Positions 1 to 8,183 of a DNA stretch of 40,542 bases are shown here, one piece after another. The position numbers and the translations under genes were made by a program. Origin of the DNA: an uncultured Oscillospiraceae bacterium (GTDB taxonomy: Bacteria; Bacillota; Clostridia; Oscillospirales; Oscillospiraceae); the NCBI GenBank assembly GCA_947625045.1, contig CANQMW010000026.1, positions 1-40,542 on the forward strand. The letters run 5' to 3'. The notes beneath the pieces were generated by a model, which was not told where the DNA came from, ran no database searches, and worked only from the letters and a program-made list of their open reading frames with translations. Numbering within the stretch: position 1 is the stretch's first letter; the number at the start of each line of letters is the position of its first letter.

Positions 1-3
1 AGC

Positions 4-85
4 AGCCAGCAGTTTCCTGCTGGCTGGGATAAATCCTTATCCTTTTTCATTGTCCTCTTGACGGGTCGCAGTTCAATGACCCGTC
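4..85. terminator. cluster of three stem-loops at window edge
   Basis: Three inverted repeats lie in a row: AGCCAGCAG/CTGCTGGCT (4-12/17-25, loop TTTC), GGATAA/TTATCC (27-32/37-42) followed by five T, and GACGGGTC/GACCCGTC (60-67/78-85) followed on the plus strand by a T-rich run. They lie past the end of the lipid kinase gene and beside an unseen left neighbour. They probably stop transcription from one or both sides, best fit being plus-strand transcripts entering from the left. The left part is cut by the window edge. Confidence 0.5.
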
Positions 86-106
86 CGCTGTTCTTTTATT
101 ATTTCT

Positions 107-1042
107 TCACATCAGGTCCGGCTCCATGGGCATGGCCTGCAAAACCGCGCTGTCCCCCGCCGCCAGGCGCACCGCGTGGGGCAGGTTCTCGCACCGCACG
201 GAGGCGTGCACGCCGCCGTTCTCCCCGTCCAGCGTCCAGGCCACCGGCTCCCGGAAGGCGAAGTTCACGCTCCGGCTGCGCAGAAGCGTCACATACTCGC
301 TGTCGAACTTGTTGGCCAGGATGTCCGTCACGATGGTCCCCAGCTGCAAAACGCTCTCCGGCGTGCGGATGAGGATGACCTCAAAGAGCCCGTCGCTCAA
401 TGACACCCCCAGGCTGTCGCTCAGGTGGATGACCCCCGCCACGGAGCGGGAGTTGGTGACCGCGCCGAAGATGAAGTCGTCCTCCAGCACGCCCCCGTCG
501 TGCTCCACCCGCGTCCACTGGTGGGTGATGCGGGGCAGGCGGTTCAGCCCCTCCAATATGTAGGCCAGCCTTCCCAGGGCATTCTTCTGGTCCTGGGGCG
601 TCTCATAGGACACGTCCGTGAACGCGCCGAAGGCGGCCACGTAGGTGAAGTACCGTTCCCGGTTCATGAGCCCCACGTCGAAGGGGATGGTCTGCTCCCC
701 GGCGGCGGTGAGGGCCGCCTGGGCCGGGTCGTGGCTGATGCCCAATGTGGCGGCGCAGTCGTTGGTGGTGCCCATGGGGATATAGCCCAGCACCGGCCGG
801 CGCTCCACGGTCATGAGGCCGGATACCGTCTCAGCCAGGGTCCCGTCCCCGCCCACGCACACGATGCGGTCATACTTGTCCGCCGCCTCCGCGGCCAGCC
901 GGGGTGCGTCGCCCCGCTTGTCCGTGAAGGCCACGGTGGTCTCATACCCGGCGCTGTGGAAGCTCAGAAGCACCTTCCCCAGGCCGTTTTTGAACCCGCC
1001 CTTCCCGGCGTGGGGATTGATAAGCAAATAGAGTTTTTTCAT
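107..1042 (-). CDS. diacylglycerol kinase-type lipid kinase (YegS/BmrU family)
   Basis: A 311-residue soluble lipid kinase of the DagK/YegS/BmrU family, which phosphorylates diacylglycerol or a related lipid at the inner membrane face. The N-terminus has the INPHAGKG segment. The nucleotide-binding GGDGT motif sits near residue 80 (VGGDGTLAETVSG), followed by PMGTTNDCA (the GTxND motif), and the C-terminal beta-sandwich domain is complete. Length is normal for the family. The ATG at 1042 is preceded by a weak Shine-Dalgarno site but has an excellent promoter 20-48 bases upstream (TTGCAA-17-TATAAT). The gene stands alone, divergent from the SH3-protein gene. The lipid substrate cannot be read from sequence; roles in phospholipid recycling or in making an undecaprenyl- or sphingoid-type phosphate are alternatives. 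Confidence 0.88.
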   Translation of the reverse strand: MKKLYLLINPHAGKGGFKNGLGKVLLSFHSAGYETTVAFTDKRGDAPRLAAEAADKYDRIVCVGGDGTLAETVSGLMTVERRPVLGYIPMGTTNDCAATLGISHDPAQAALTAAGEQTIPFDVGLMNRERYFTYVAAFGAFTDVSYETPQDQKNALGRLAYILEGLNRLPRITHQWTRVEHDGGVLEDDFIFGAVTNSRSVAGVIHLSDSLGVSLSDGLFEVILIRTPESVLQLGTIVTDILANKFDSEYVTLLRSRSVNFAFREPVAWTLDGENGGVHASVRCENLPHAVRLAAGDSAVLQAMPMEPDLM

Positions 1043-1061
1043 CCTATATCACCCGCGGCAT

Positions 1062-1090
1062 ATTATAACGGTGTACACCGAAAATTGCAA
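1062..1090 (-). promoter_or_regulatory. promoter of the lipid kinase gene with palindrome in its spacer
   Basis: Read on the minus strand: -35 TTGCAA (1085-1090), 17-base spacer, -10 TATAAT (1062-1067). The spacer contains the perfect 12-bp palindrome CGGTGTACACCG (1069-1080), placed where a repressor would block RNA polymerase. The promoter call is strong. The operator role is inference. Confidence 0.75.
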
Positions 1091-1147
1091 CCGGTCCGCC
1101 CATCTCCCGGGATTTTTTAATTTTTCGCGGAAAAATTCATTTTTTTC

Positions 1148-1176
1148 TTGGAATTATGCAAAAACCGCGCTATAAT
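1148..1176 (+). promoter_or_regulatory. sigma-A-type promoter of the SH3 protein gene
   Basis: TTGGAA (1148-1153), 17-base spacer, TATAAT (1171-1176). The expected start near 1183 leaves a leader of about 68 bases that contains GC-rich inverted repeats (GGCC..GGCC, CCCGG..CCGGG) and a GGGGAGG ribosome site before the ATG at 1251. It diverges from the lipid kinase promoter across an A/T-rich spacer. Confidence 0.75.
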
Positions 1177-1250
1177 CATATTATGTAAATCGAAAATGGC
1201 CGACCAGCGGCCGTGTCCCGGCAGCGCCCGGGCGGGGAGGTACTGTAGAT

Positions 1251-2240
1251 ATGATAGACTGGACGGAGCAGCAGGAGCAGGAGATGATCGCCCGGGCCAA
1301 GGCCGGCGACCCTGAGGCCAACTATCAGCTGAGCCTGTGGGCCCTGGAGCGCGGCGAGGAGGAGCCGGACGAGATACGCTGGAACCGCCTGGCCGCCAAG
1401 TGCCTGGTGAAGGCCGCCCAGGCGGGCCACGGCCCCGCCCAGGAGCGGCTACAGGCCCTTTTGGAGCAGAACGCCCAGCCCGCAGCGCCCGCCAAGAGCA
1501 GCGCCCCGGCGAATCAGACGCCCCCCGCCGAGCCCGTCCCCATCAGCGGCGGCCGCCGGGCCCGCCGTGCTCAGCAGGAGCAAAAGCCCGCCCGGCGCGG
1601 ACCCCGCATCGTGCCCAAAGAAGAGGTATACGAGGACGGGGAGGAGCCGGAGGAAGACGAGGACGAAGAGGAAGAGGAGAACGAGCGGCCCGCCCGCCGG
1701 AGAAAAGCCAAATCCGGCGGCAAAAAGGCTCTGCCCTTCTCCAGCTGGGGCGAGGCCCAGTGGCGGCGGATGGAGCGCATCTGCATCGGGATATGCGCGC
1801 TGCTCATCGTGGCCATCGCCGTCATGTTCTTCACCGGCCGCCGCCGGAGCGGCACCGGCCAGACGTCGGACCCCACTATGCCCCAGGCCGGGCAGGTGAC
1901 CGAGGTCACACCGGAGCCGGAGGTGGAGCCCTATCCCGACGACACGGTAAAGGCGGCCATCCAGGCCTCGGATATCGAGGTGCAGCCGGCGGATCTGGAC
2001 TATGTGAAGGCGGCCACCACCGCCACCGTCACCGTGGGCACCGGCAACAAGACCCTGCGCCTGCGCTCCGGCCCCAACACCAACTACCGGCAGCTGGCGG
2101 AGATGCCCAACGGCACCGCCGTGGACGTGTTCGCCAAGAAGGACGACTGGGCCCTGGTCCTGTACCAGGCCGACGACGGCCCCCTCTACGGCTGGTGCAG
2201 CAGCTCGTATCTCATTACGACCTCGGGGTCGGTGGGTTAA
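1251..2240 (+). CDS. single-pass membrane protein with Sel1-like N-terminus and extracellular SH3 domain
   Basis: A 329-residue protein. Residues 1-75 are helical and resemble a Sel1/TPR-type repeat (AKAGDPEANYQLSLWAL and AAKCLVKAAQAGHGPAQERL). Residues 75-170 are low complexity: Pro/Ala-rich, then basic, then a Glu/Asp run, then basic. Residues 177-195 form one hydrophobic helix (ICIGICALLIVAIAVMFF). Residues 258-322 match a bacterial SH3 (SH3_3) domain with the LRLRSGPNTNYR segment. Basic residues flanking the helix suggest the N-terminus is inside and the SH3 domain outside, where such domains often bind peptidoglycan. GGGGAGG supports the ATG start. Partners are unknown. A cell-envelope sensing or scaffolding role is inference. 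Confidence 0.7.
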   Translation: MIDWTEQQEQEMIARAKAGDPEANYQLSLWALERGEEEPDEIRWNRLAAKCLVKAAQAGHGPAQERLQALLEQNAQPAAPAKSSAPANQTPPAEPVPISGGRRARRAQQEQKPARRGPRIVPKEEVYEDGEEPEEDEDEEEEENERPARRRKAKSGGKKALPFSSWGEAQWRRMERICIGICALLIVAIAVMFFTGRRRSGTGQTSDPTMPQAGQVTEVTPEPEVEPYPDDTVKAAIQASDIEVQPADLDYVKAATTATVTVGTGNKTLRLRSGPNTNYRQLAEMPNGTAVDVFAKKDDWALVLYQADDGPLYGWCSSSYLITTSGSVG

Positions 2241-2280
2241 AGTGAGCCTCGCAGAGTTCGCTGCCGAAGCGCCAACCTCC

Positions 2281-2397
2281 AAAGCCTCCCCTGTGCAAGG
2301 GGGAGGTGCCGAGCGAAGCGAGGCGGAGGGGTTGTAAAACAATCCCTCAGTCACCGCCTAACGGCGGCGACAGCCCCCTTTGCACAAGGGGGCCTTT
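2281..2397 (+). repeat. modular palindromic intergenic element R1
   Basis: In order: left end (AAAGCCTCCCCTGTGCAAGG, itself partly palindromic), a hairpin built on GAGCGAAGCGAGGC, the core GGGGTTGT-AAA-ACAATCCC, CAGT, a hairpin ACCGCC..GGCGGC, and the right end (CCCCCTTTGCACAAGGGGGC). The halves can fold into one long arm. It lies just past the SH3 gene stop, between two convergent genes. This copy has the shortest apex, AAA. R2-R5 share the ends and core. Confidence 0.9.
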
Positions 2398-2409
2398 ATC
2401 CCAAACGAA

Positions 2410-2444
2410 TAAAAAGGTGGCGGGCTGCATTCGTGCGGCCCGCC
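2410..2444 (-). terminator. Rho-independent terminator of the mutS-EFR1 transcript
   Basis: GGCGGGC (2419-2425) pairs with GCCCGCC (2438-2444), and the stem extends inward by four more pairs around a four-base loop. Read on the minus strand the stem is followed by CACC and then TTTTTATTCG. It is downstream of the EFR1 stop at 2584. Confidence 0.85.
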
Positions 2445-2583
2445 AAAGCATAGGGTTGTGGGATAAAGATATGAGCCGGGCCCTCCGGGACCCATTGGAT
2501 AAGCTGTACCTAGAGGATAACCCCTTTGCCCGGCTTTGTAAAGAGCGAGAAAGCACTACTTTTGTCGAGGGCACATTTTTCTC

Positions 2584-3402
2584 TCACAGGAAAAAGGCGC
2601 TCTCCGCCCGCCGGGCATAGTTCGCCATGAGCATCGCCCGGTGGGACAGAAAATCCCCGTCGTCAAAATATCTGGCCCCCGCCGGGCACAGCCTGATGCA
2701 GGCCTGGCACTTGATGCACACGCCCGTGGTCACCGCAGGGTCTTTGGGGGCTACGGACCCCATGGGGCACATCTTCGCGCAGGTGCCGCAGCGGGTGCAT
2801 TTTTCCATGTCCGTCCTGGGCACGGCCTTCAAAAACTTCGCGGGCGCCCCATCGGCCCGCAGGGGCGTATAATATCTCTCCGGCGGCATGACGCCCGGCA
2901 CGGTCTTGAGGGCCGGGCCGTTTTTTTGCGCCTTTTTCGCCAGGGCTTCCCCGAAGGCGGCCAGCGCCGCCAGGTCCGCCTCATCGGGCCGGCCCGTGCC
3001 CAGGGTGGGGGCAAAGCTGTGCTCCGTGGCCACCGCCGCCGCGCCCAGCACCGTGAAGCCGTTGTCCTTCGCCAGCATGTATAGCTCCGCCAGGGCGTCA
3101 TCAAAGGCCCGATTGCCGAAGCACACCGCCGCCCCGCACAGGGCGCCGTTTCCATAGATGTGGTCCCGGATATAGGGCATGAGCTTGTTGGGCACCCGCC
3201 CGGCGTACACCGGCGTGGCCAGGATGACCAGGTCCCCCGGCCCGAAGACCATCTCCACGGTCCGGGCCTGTGGCAGGGTGAAGTCTATGCTCTCAAAGGG
3301 CAGGCACATGGCCTTTGCCGCCGCATGGCCTATGGCCTCCGCCGCGGTCTTCACGTTGCCGCAGGGGCTGAAATAGGCAGCATATACCCGCTCCACGGTC
3401 AT
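2584..3402 (-). CDS. EFR1-type flavodoxin/ferredoxin protein
   Basis: A 272-residue predicted electron-transfer protein. The N-terminal half is flavodoxin-like (YFSPCGNVKTAAEAI phosphate loop, then VFGPGDLVILATPVYAGRVP). The C-terminal third has two complete [4Fe-4S] motifs: CTRCGTCAKMCP and CIKCQACIRLCP. It should bind FMN and two clusters and move low-potential electrons, as expected in an anaerobe. The ATG at 3402 overlaps the mutS stop in ATGA with GGAGG just before it, so translation is coupled to mutS. Reading further upstream only enters mutS in another frame. The partner is unknown; a functional tie to mismatch repair is not implied by the family. Confidence 0.85.
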   Translation of the reverse strand: MTVERVYAAYFSPCGNVKTAAEAIGHAAAKAMCLPFESIDFTLPQARTVEMVFGPGDLVILATPVYAGRVPNKLMPYIRDHIYGNGALCGAAVCFGNRAFDDALAELYMLAKDNGFTVLGAAAVATEHSFAPTLGTGRPDEADLAALAAFGEALAKKAQKNGPALKTVPGVMPPERYYTPLRADGAPAKFLKAVPRTDMEKCTRCGTCAKMCPMGSVAPKDPAVTTGVCIKCQACIRLCPAGARYFDDGDFLSHRAMLMANYARRAESAFFL

Positions 3403-5972
3403 CCCTCCGCCTTCTTCTTCAGCTGGTACAAAAGGTTCAGGGCCTCCAGAGGCGTGACGGTGTTGAGGTCCAGGTCCTGCAGCTCCCTGGCCAGCTCCCC
3501 GCCGGCCATGTCCAGCATGGACACCTGGTCCGGCGCGGGGCCCGACGCGGGCATGCTCCCCCCGGTCCCCTCCGATTCCAGCTCCGTAAGATACTGCTTC
3601 GCTTTTTTGATCACCGGGTCGGGCACGCCCGCCAGCTTCGCCACCTCGATGCCGTAGCTGTCGTCGGCGGCGCCGGGGACGATCTTCCGGAGGAAGATGA
3701 GGGTGCCCCCCTGCTTTTTGGCGGTGATATTGTAGTTCTTTACCCCGTCCAGGGTCCCCTCCAAAGCGGAGAGCTCGTGGTAGTGGGTGGCGAACATGGT
3801 CCGGGCCCCCAGCTTTCGCTTGTCGGCGCAGTATTCCAGCATGGCCCGGGCGATGGCCATGCCGTCGAAGGTGGAGGTGCCCCGGCCGATCTCGTCCAGG
3901 ATGAGAAGGCTCGCCCCCGTGGCGTGGCGGAGGATATCCGCCATCTCCGCCATCTCCACCATGAAGGTGGACTGGCCGCTGGCCAGGTCGTCGGAGGCGC
4001 CGATGCGGGTGAACACCCGGTCCACGATGCCCACGGAGGCGCTCTTCGCCGGGACGAAAGAGCCCATCTGGGCCATGAGCACGATGAGGGCCGTCTGGCG
4101 CATATAGGTGGATTTTCCCGCCATGTTGGGGCCGGTTATGATGGCGACCCGGTCGGTCGTGTCGTTCAGGAAGGTATCGTTGGGCACGAACAGGACGTTC
4201 TTCTGGGCCTGCTCCACCACCGGGTGGCGGCCCTCCGTGATGCGGATGGACCGGCCCACGTCCACCTCCGGGCAGACATAGCGGTTTTTGACCGCCACTT
4301 CCGCGAGAGAGCACAGCGCGTCCAGCTCCGCCGCCTTCGCCGCCGCGGCCTGGACCCGCTCCACCTGCCCGGCCACCCGGACCCGCAGGGCGGAGAAAAG
4401 CTCATACTCCCGCTCCGCCAGCTTGTCCTTCGCTCCCAGGAGGGTGTTTTCCAGGTCCTTGAGCTCCGGGGTGAAGTACCGCTCGTTGCTGACAAGCGTC
4501 TGCTTTCGTATGTAGTCCTCCGGCAGGGGCGCGTCCCCGGCAGACCGGGGCACGTCGATATAGTAGCCGAAGACCTTGTTGTAGCCCACCTTCAGTTTCT
4601 TGATGCCCGTGCGCTCCCGCTCCCGGGCCTCCAAAGCCACCACCATGCCGGCGCCATTGTCCCGCACGTCCCGGAGCCGGTCCACCTCCTCGTCCGCCCC
4701 GGGCCGGAGGATGCCACCCTCCCGGACGGAGAAGGGCGGCTCGTCGCCGATGATGGTCATAATGTCGTCCCGGAGGTCGTCCAGGGTGTCCAGGGCGGCG
4801 ATGTCCTTGAGGGCCCCGCTGCGGGCGCCGGAGAGCAGCTCCGCCAGGCGGGGCAGCTTTCCGAAATAGGTCCCCAGGGCCAGCAGGTCCCGGCCGTTGG
4901 CGGTGCCGTAGACGCACCGGCCTATGAGCCGCTGGATGTCCCCGATGTCCCGCAGGGTCAATATGAGCTCCGGCCGGAGGATGGCGTCGGAATATAGCTC
5001 CTCCACGGCGGAGAGCCGCCGCCTAATGGCCACCGGGTCCAGCAAGGGCCGCTCCACCCAGGAGCGCAAAAGCCGCCCGCCCATGGGGGTCTTGGTCCTG
5101 TCCAGCACCCAGAGAAGGCTCCCCCGCTTTTCCCCGGTGCGCAGGTTCTCCGTGAGCTCCAGGTTCCGGCGGGTGGTGTAGTCAAGCTCCATGTACCGCC
5201 CCGGGCCGAACCGGTCCAGCCGGCGGATATGGGAGATATCGAACTTCTGCGTCTCGATGATGTAGCTCAAAAGCGCCCCCGCCGCCAGTGTCTCCGCCGG
5301 GGTGATGACCTCGCCGAAGCGGTCGTAGACCAGCTTGCGGCAGGCATTGGGCTCGAAGCGGCCCGCCTCCTTTTCGGGAAGGCAGTCCAGCTTCTGCAAA
5401 AAGGCGGCGACGGTCTCATTTTTCTCCGCCCCGGCGGAGAGCACCGCCTCCCGGGGGGAGAACCGGCCCAGTTCGTTCACCATGTGCCCGGCGGCCTCGG
5501 CGGAAAAGCCCTGGACGCAGAACTCCCCCGTGGAGATGTCGCAGAAGGCTGCGGCCCCCTCGTCCCCCTCCAGCCACAGGGCGCAGAGGTAGTTGGATTT
5601 GCCCTCCTCCAGCATGGAGCTGTCCGTCACCGTGCCGGGGGTGATGATGCGGATGACGCCCCGGTCCACCAGCCCCGTGGCGGCGGCGGGGTCCTCCAGC
5701 TGCTCGCATATGGCAACTTTGTACCCCTTGGCGATGAGCCGGGCGATATAGGCCTCGCTGGAGTGGAAGGGCACGCCGCACATGGGGGTCTGCTCTTCCT
5801 CCGGCTTGCCCCTGTCCCGGGTGGTCAGGGCCAGGTCCAGCTCTTTGGAGACCAGCTTCGCGTCCTCGTCGAACATCTCATAAAAATCGCCCAGGCGGAA
5901 AAAGAGCAGGCAATCGGGGCACTGCTCTTTTATCTTGTAGTACTGCCGCTTCATGGGGGTCATCTCAGCCAT
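3399..5972 (-). CDS. mutS: DNA mismatch repair protein MutS
   Basis: An 857-residue MutS1, full length. It recognises mismatched or looped bases as a dimer and signals to MutL using ATP. The mismatch-wedge motif is F30-Y31-E32 (RLGDFYEMF). The Walker A GPNMAGKST and Walker B LLILDEIGRGTSTFDG lie in the C-terminal ATPase, followed by ATHYHEL. The protein ends with the helix-turn-helix and LYQLKKKAEG tail. I chose the ATG at 5972 (MAEMTPMKRQ) because it matches the usual N-terminus and has AGAGGAAA upstream. The frame stays open to 6167, but only through repeat R2. mutS follows the FAH gene on the same strand with R2 in between and is coupled to the EFR1 gene by ATGA. MutL is encoded divergently at 9867. 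Confidence 0.97.
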   Translation of the reverse strand: MAEMTPMKRQYYKIKEQCPDCLLFFRLGDFYEMFDEDAKLVSKELDLALTTRDRGKPEEEQTPMCGVPFHSSEAYIARLIAKGYKVAICEQLEDPAAATGLVDRGVIRIITPGTVTDSSMLEEGKSNYLCALWLEGDEGAAAFCDISTGEFCVQGFSAEAAGHMVNELGRFSPREAVLSAGAEKNETVAAFLQKLDCLPEKEAGRFEPNACRKLVYDRFGEVITPAETLAAGALLSYIIETQKFDISHIRRLDRFGPGRYMELDYTTRRNLELTENLRTGEKRGSLLWVLDRTKTPMGGRLLRSWVERPLLDPVAIRRRLSAVEELYSDAILRPELILTLRDIGDIQRLIGRCVYGTANGRDLLALGTYFGKLPRLAELLSGARSGALKDIAALDTLDDLRDDIMTIIGDEPPFSVREGGILRPGADEEVDRLRDVRDNGAGMVVALEARERERTGIKKLKVGYNKVFGYYIDVPRSAGDAPLPEDYIRKQTLVSNERYFTPELKDLENTLLGAKDKLAEREYELFSALRVRVAGQVERVQAAAAKAAELDALCSLAEVAVKNRYVCPEVDVGRSIRITEGRHPVVEQAQKNVLFVPNDTFLNDTTDRVAIITGPNMAGKSTYMRQTALIVLMAQMGSFVPAKSASVGIVDRVFTRIGASDDLASGQSTFMVEMAEMADILRHATGASLLILDEIGRGTSTFDGMAIARAMLEYCADKRKLGARTMFATHYHELSALEGTLDGVKNYNITAKKQGGTLIFLRKIVPGAADDSYGIEVAKLAGVPDPVIKKAKQYLTELESEGTGGSMPASGPAPDQVSMLDMAGGELARELQDLDLNTVTPLEALNLLYQLKKKAEG

Positions 5973-5997
5973 GATATGTTTCCTCTCTATCCATATA

Positions 5998-6141
5998 GGC
6001 TCCCTTGTGCAAAGGGAGCTGGCTCCGGCGTCAGCCGGAGACTGAGGGATTGTTACCAAGCCAGGTAGAATTCCAAGACTGGTAACAACCCCTCCGAGCG
6101 CCGCAGGCGGCGCCCACCTCCCCTTGCACAGGGGAGGCTTT
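5998..6141 (-). repeat. modular palindromic intergenic element R2
   Basis: Minus orientation. Same ends and core as R1, but the first hairpin is GCGCCGCC..GGCGC and the second is CTCCGGC..GCCGGAG. The apex carries a 31-base insert bounded by TTACCA and TGGTAA, which shares all but one base with R5. It lies between the FAH stop (6177) and the mutS start (5972), so it would be transcribed into RNA ahead of mutS. Confidence 0.9.
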
Positions 6142-6176
6142 AGGGCGGCGAGGCCGCCCTGGCACATGTCAGGTTT

Positions 6177-7025
6177 TTACTTCACCGTATTTCTCAGCAC
6201 GCCGATCTTCTCTATCTCGCACTCCACCGTGTCGCCGGGCTTTAAGAACCTGGGCGGGTCGAAGCCCATGCCCACCCCGGCGGGGGTGCCGGTGGCGATG
6301 ACGGTCCCCGGCAGCAGGGTCATGCCCGCGGAGAGCTCCGCGATGGTGTCAGCGACGCTGGTAATGAGCTGGTCCGTGACCGCGCTCTGGCGCGGTTCGC
6401 CGTTCACCCGGGCAGAGATGCGCAGCGCCGGGGGGAAGGCCACCTCGTCGGCGGTGAGGATGCAGGGGCCCATGGGGGTGAAGCCGTCCAGGCCCTTGCC
6501 GTAATACCACTGCTTGTGGGCAGTCTGCAGCGTCCGGGCGGACACGTCGTTCAGCACCGTGTAGCCGAACACATATTCCCCCGCCTTTTCCGCCGGCACC
6601 TGCTTTGCCGCGGGGCCGATGACGACCGCCAGCTCCGCCTCATAGTCCAGCTTCTCCACCAGACCCGGGTGGCTGTCGATATAGCCCTCCGGAGCCACCG
6701 CCTCCGGCACCCGCTTGGAGAAGTAGACGGCCACGGGCTTGTCCTTGGCGAAGGCCTCGCCATTGAACTTGGCGGCCTCTTTGGCGTGGTCTACGTAGTT
6801 CATGCCGAGGCATATCACGTCCTGCCGGGGCCGGGGGATGGGGGCCAGGAGCGTCACGCTCTCCAGCGGCACCTCCGCCCCCAGGGGCGCGGCATTCACC
6901 GCGTCCAGCCCCGCCTCGACGGCGGACACCATGTCGGCATAGGGCAGGGGCCGCACCGCCTTCTCATCCGCGGTGAGCGTGCCCACCTTTTCCTGTCCGT
7001 CTTCCAGGTATGTCACCAGCTTCAT
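6177..7025 (-). CDS. fumarylacetoacetate hydrolase (FAH) family protein
   Basis: 282 residues, the usual size for the FAHD1/5-carboxymethyl-2-hydroxymuconate isomerase/2-oxopent-4-enoate hydratase branch. Members are metal-dependent and act on acylpyruvate-like or oxaloacetate-like substrates. Visible landmarks are LGMNYVDHAKEA, the metal-binding DYEAELAVVIG segment, YTVLNDVSAR, KGLDGFTPMGP and the GTVIATGTPAGVGMG loop. The ATG at 7025 has AGGAGGAGACAT upstream. It sits 10 bases after the NUDIX gene in the miaB-GNAT-NUDIX-FAH run. The substrate is not determinable; oxaloacetate decarboxylase or acylpyruvase activity is a reasonable first guess, as for FAHD1-like enzymes. Confidence 0.88.
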   Translation of the reverse strand: MKLVTYLEDGQEKVGTLTADEKAVRPLPYADMVSAVEAGLDAVNAAPLGAEVPLESVTLLAPIPRPRQDVICLGMNYVDHAKEAAKFNGEAFAKDKPVAVYFSKRVPEAVAPEGYIDSHPGLVEKLDYEAELAVVIGPAAKQVPAEKAGEYVFGYTVLNDVSARTLQTAHKQWYYGKGLDGFTPMGPCILTADEVAFPPALRISARVNGEPRQSAVTDQLITSVADTIAELSAGMTLLPGTVIATGTPAGVGMGFDPPRFLKPGDTVECEIEKIGVLRNTVK

Positions 7026-7035
7026 ATGTCTCCTC

Positions 7036-7656
7036 CTAGTCGAAGCGCGTGGTCCAATGGGCCGCGTCGCGGGCCTCAAAGCACATCTTTATCTGCTCAT
7101 AGGTGTTCTTGTTCTCGGAAAGGGGCGGCAGGTCCGAAAGAGCAAAATAGCCGCTTTCCGTGGTCTCGGTGTTGGGCGCGAACTGCCCGCCCACAGCATG
7201 GCACAGCACGAACACCTTGCACACCTTGTGGGAATACTCCGGCCAGTTGTGCCTGTCCCGGTCCTGCACGGCGATGATGAGGTCGGCCACGGCGTCCAGC
7301 CCCGCCTCCTCCTTCACTTCCTTCACCGTGTTCTCTCCTACGGAGAGCCCCACATCCACCCAGCCGCCGGGCAGGGACCACCGGCCGTCCAGCTCCCGGA
7401 CCAGCAGGATCTTCCCGTCCTCAAAGATGGCCGCCCGGGTGTCCAGCTTGGGCGTCTGATAGCCCGTCTCATTGCAGAAGAGGTCCCGGACCTTCTCCGG
7501 GGAGATGTCCGTCTTATAGGCCACCATCTCCGCGGCGATGGCCCGGATGCGCTCATAGCGCTCCAGGTCGAACCGGTCGCGGCCATACTCCAATCCCGCC
7601 TGGGCCAGGGCCTGCAGCTCCACCGCCCAGTCGAGCCACGGTCTTCTGTCGTCCAT
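7036..7656 (-). CDS. NUDIX hydrolase with N-terminal substrate domain
   Basis: 206 residues. The first 60 or so (WLDWAVELQALAQAGLEYGRDRFDLERY) match the small helical domain of the 'hydrolase of X-linked nucleoside diphosphate' NUDIX type. The NUDIX fold starts at about residue 70 (RAAIFEDGKILLVRELDGRW). The NUDIX box reads GWVDVGL..KEVKEEAGL. Against G-x5-E-x7-REUxEExGU, the first Glu is Leu and the Arg is Lys, while the metal-binding KEVKEE glutamates remain. Likely substrates are nucleoside diphosphates linked to another group, such as ADP-ribose, CDP-choline or NDP-sugars. The start at 7656 has GGAGGAGTGAGC upstream and lies 2 bases after the GNAT stop. Confidence 0.85.
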   Translation of the reverse strand: MDDRRPWLDWAVELQALAQAGLEYGRDRFDLERYERIRAIAAEMVAYKTDISPEKVRDLFCNETGYQTPKLDTRAAIFEDGKILLVRELDGRWSLPGGWVDVGLSVGENTVKEVKEEAGLDAVADLIIAVQDRDRHNWPEYSHKVCKVFVLCHAVGGQFAPNTETTESGYFALSDLPPLSENKNTYEQIKMCFEARDAAHWTTRFD

Positions 7657-7658
7657 GC

Positions 7659-8183
7659 TCACTCCTCCAGCCGCTTTTCCAGCAGCATCAGCCGGATGCC
7701 CTCCAGGCCGTTGAAGGTACAGGGGGCCACGGATATCTCCCCGAAGCCCAGCTTGTGGTAGAGCCGACGGGCGGCGGTGTTGCGCTCGTTGGTGTCGATG
7801 CGAAGATAGGGGCACCCGTGGGCCCGGGCGTAGTCCTCATAATACTGCACAAAGGCCGTGGCGCAGCCCCGGCCCCGGGCGGCGGGGTGGATGGCCAGGG
7901 TGTGCAGCACCATGACCTCCTCATCCTTCGCGGGATACCGCCAGGGCGCCCCGGCGTACACATCCACCTGAAGCTGGTTGACGACGCCCATGCCCAGGAT
8001 GGCGCCGTCCTCTTCCAGGACGTACAGGTCGTCCCGGGAAAGAGCTTGCTCCGCCGTGGCCCGGGTGGGGTAGATAGCCCGCTTCCAGCCCGTGGTGGTG
8101 AGGCCCGCCTCCTCGGCGTCATGGACGGCGGAGAGGAGTTTTTCCACACCGCCTATATCGCTTTGTACCGCTTTTCGTATCAT
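7659..8183 (-). CDS. GNAT family N-acetyltransferase
   Basis: 174 residues, one GNAT domain. It opens MIRKAVQSDIGGVEKLL, typical of the fold's first strand and helix. The acetyl-CoA pyrophosphate loop is RGRGCATAFV (Q/R-x-x-G-x-G/A). The C-terminal NERNTAARRLYHKLGF segment is typical of small-molecule or protein-N-terminus acetylases. The ATG at 8183 overlaps the miaB stop (ATGA), so it is translationally coupled to miaB and then to the NUDIX gene. The target is unknown. Its position among tRNA-modification and repair genes does not define one. Confidence 0.87.
   Translation of the reverse strand: MIRKAVQSDIGGVEKLLSAVHDAEEAGLTTTGWKRAIYPTRATAEQALSRDDLYVLEEDGAILGMGVVNQLQVDVYAGAPWRYPAKDEEVMVLHTLAIHPAARGRGCATAFVQYYEDYARAHGCPYLRIDTNERNTAARRLYHKLGFGEISVAPCTFNGLEGIRLMLLEKRLEE

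Noticed and set aside
2471-2620. Small plus-strand frame starting MSRALRDPLDKLYLEDNPF
   Set aside because: No ribosome site, runs into the EFR1 gene antisense, no recognisable family.
5973-6167. N-terminal extension of MutS through R2
   Set aside because: The extra residues come from the repeat; the ATG at 5972 has a ribosome site and matches the family N-terminus.
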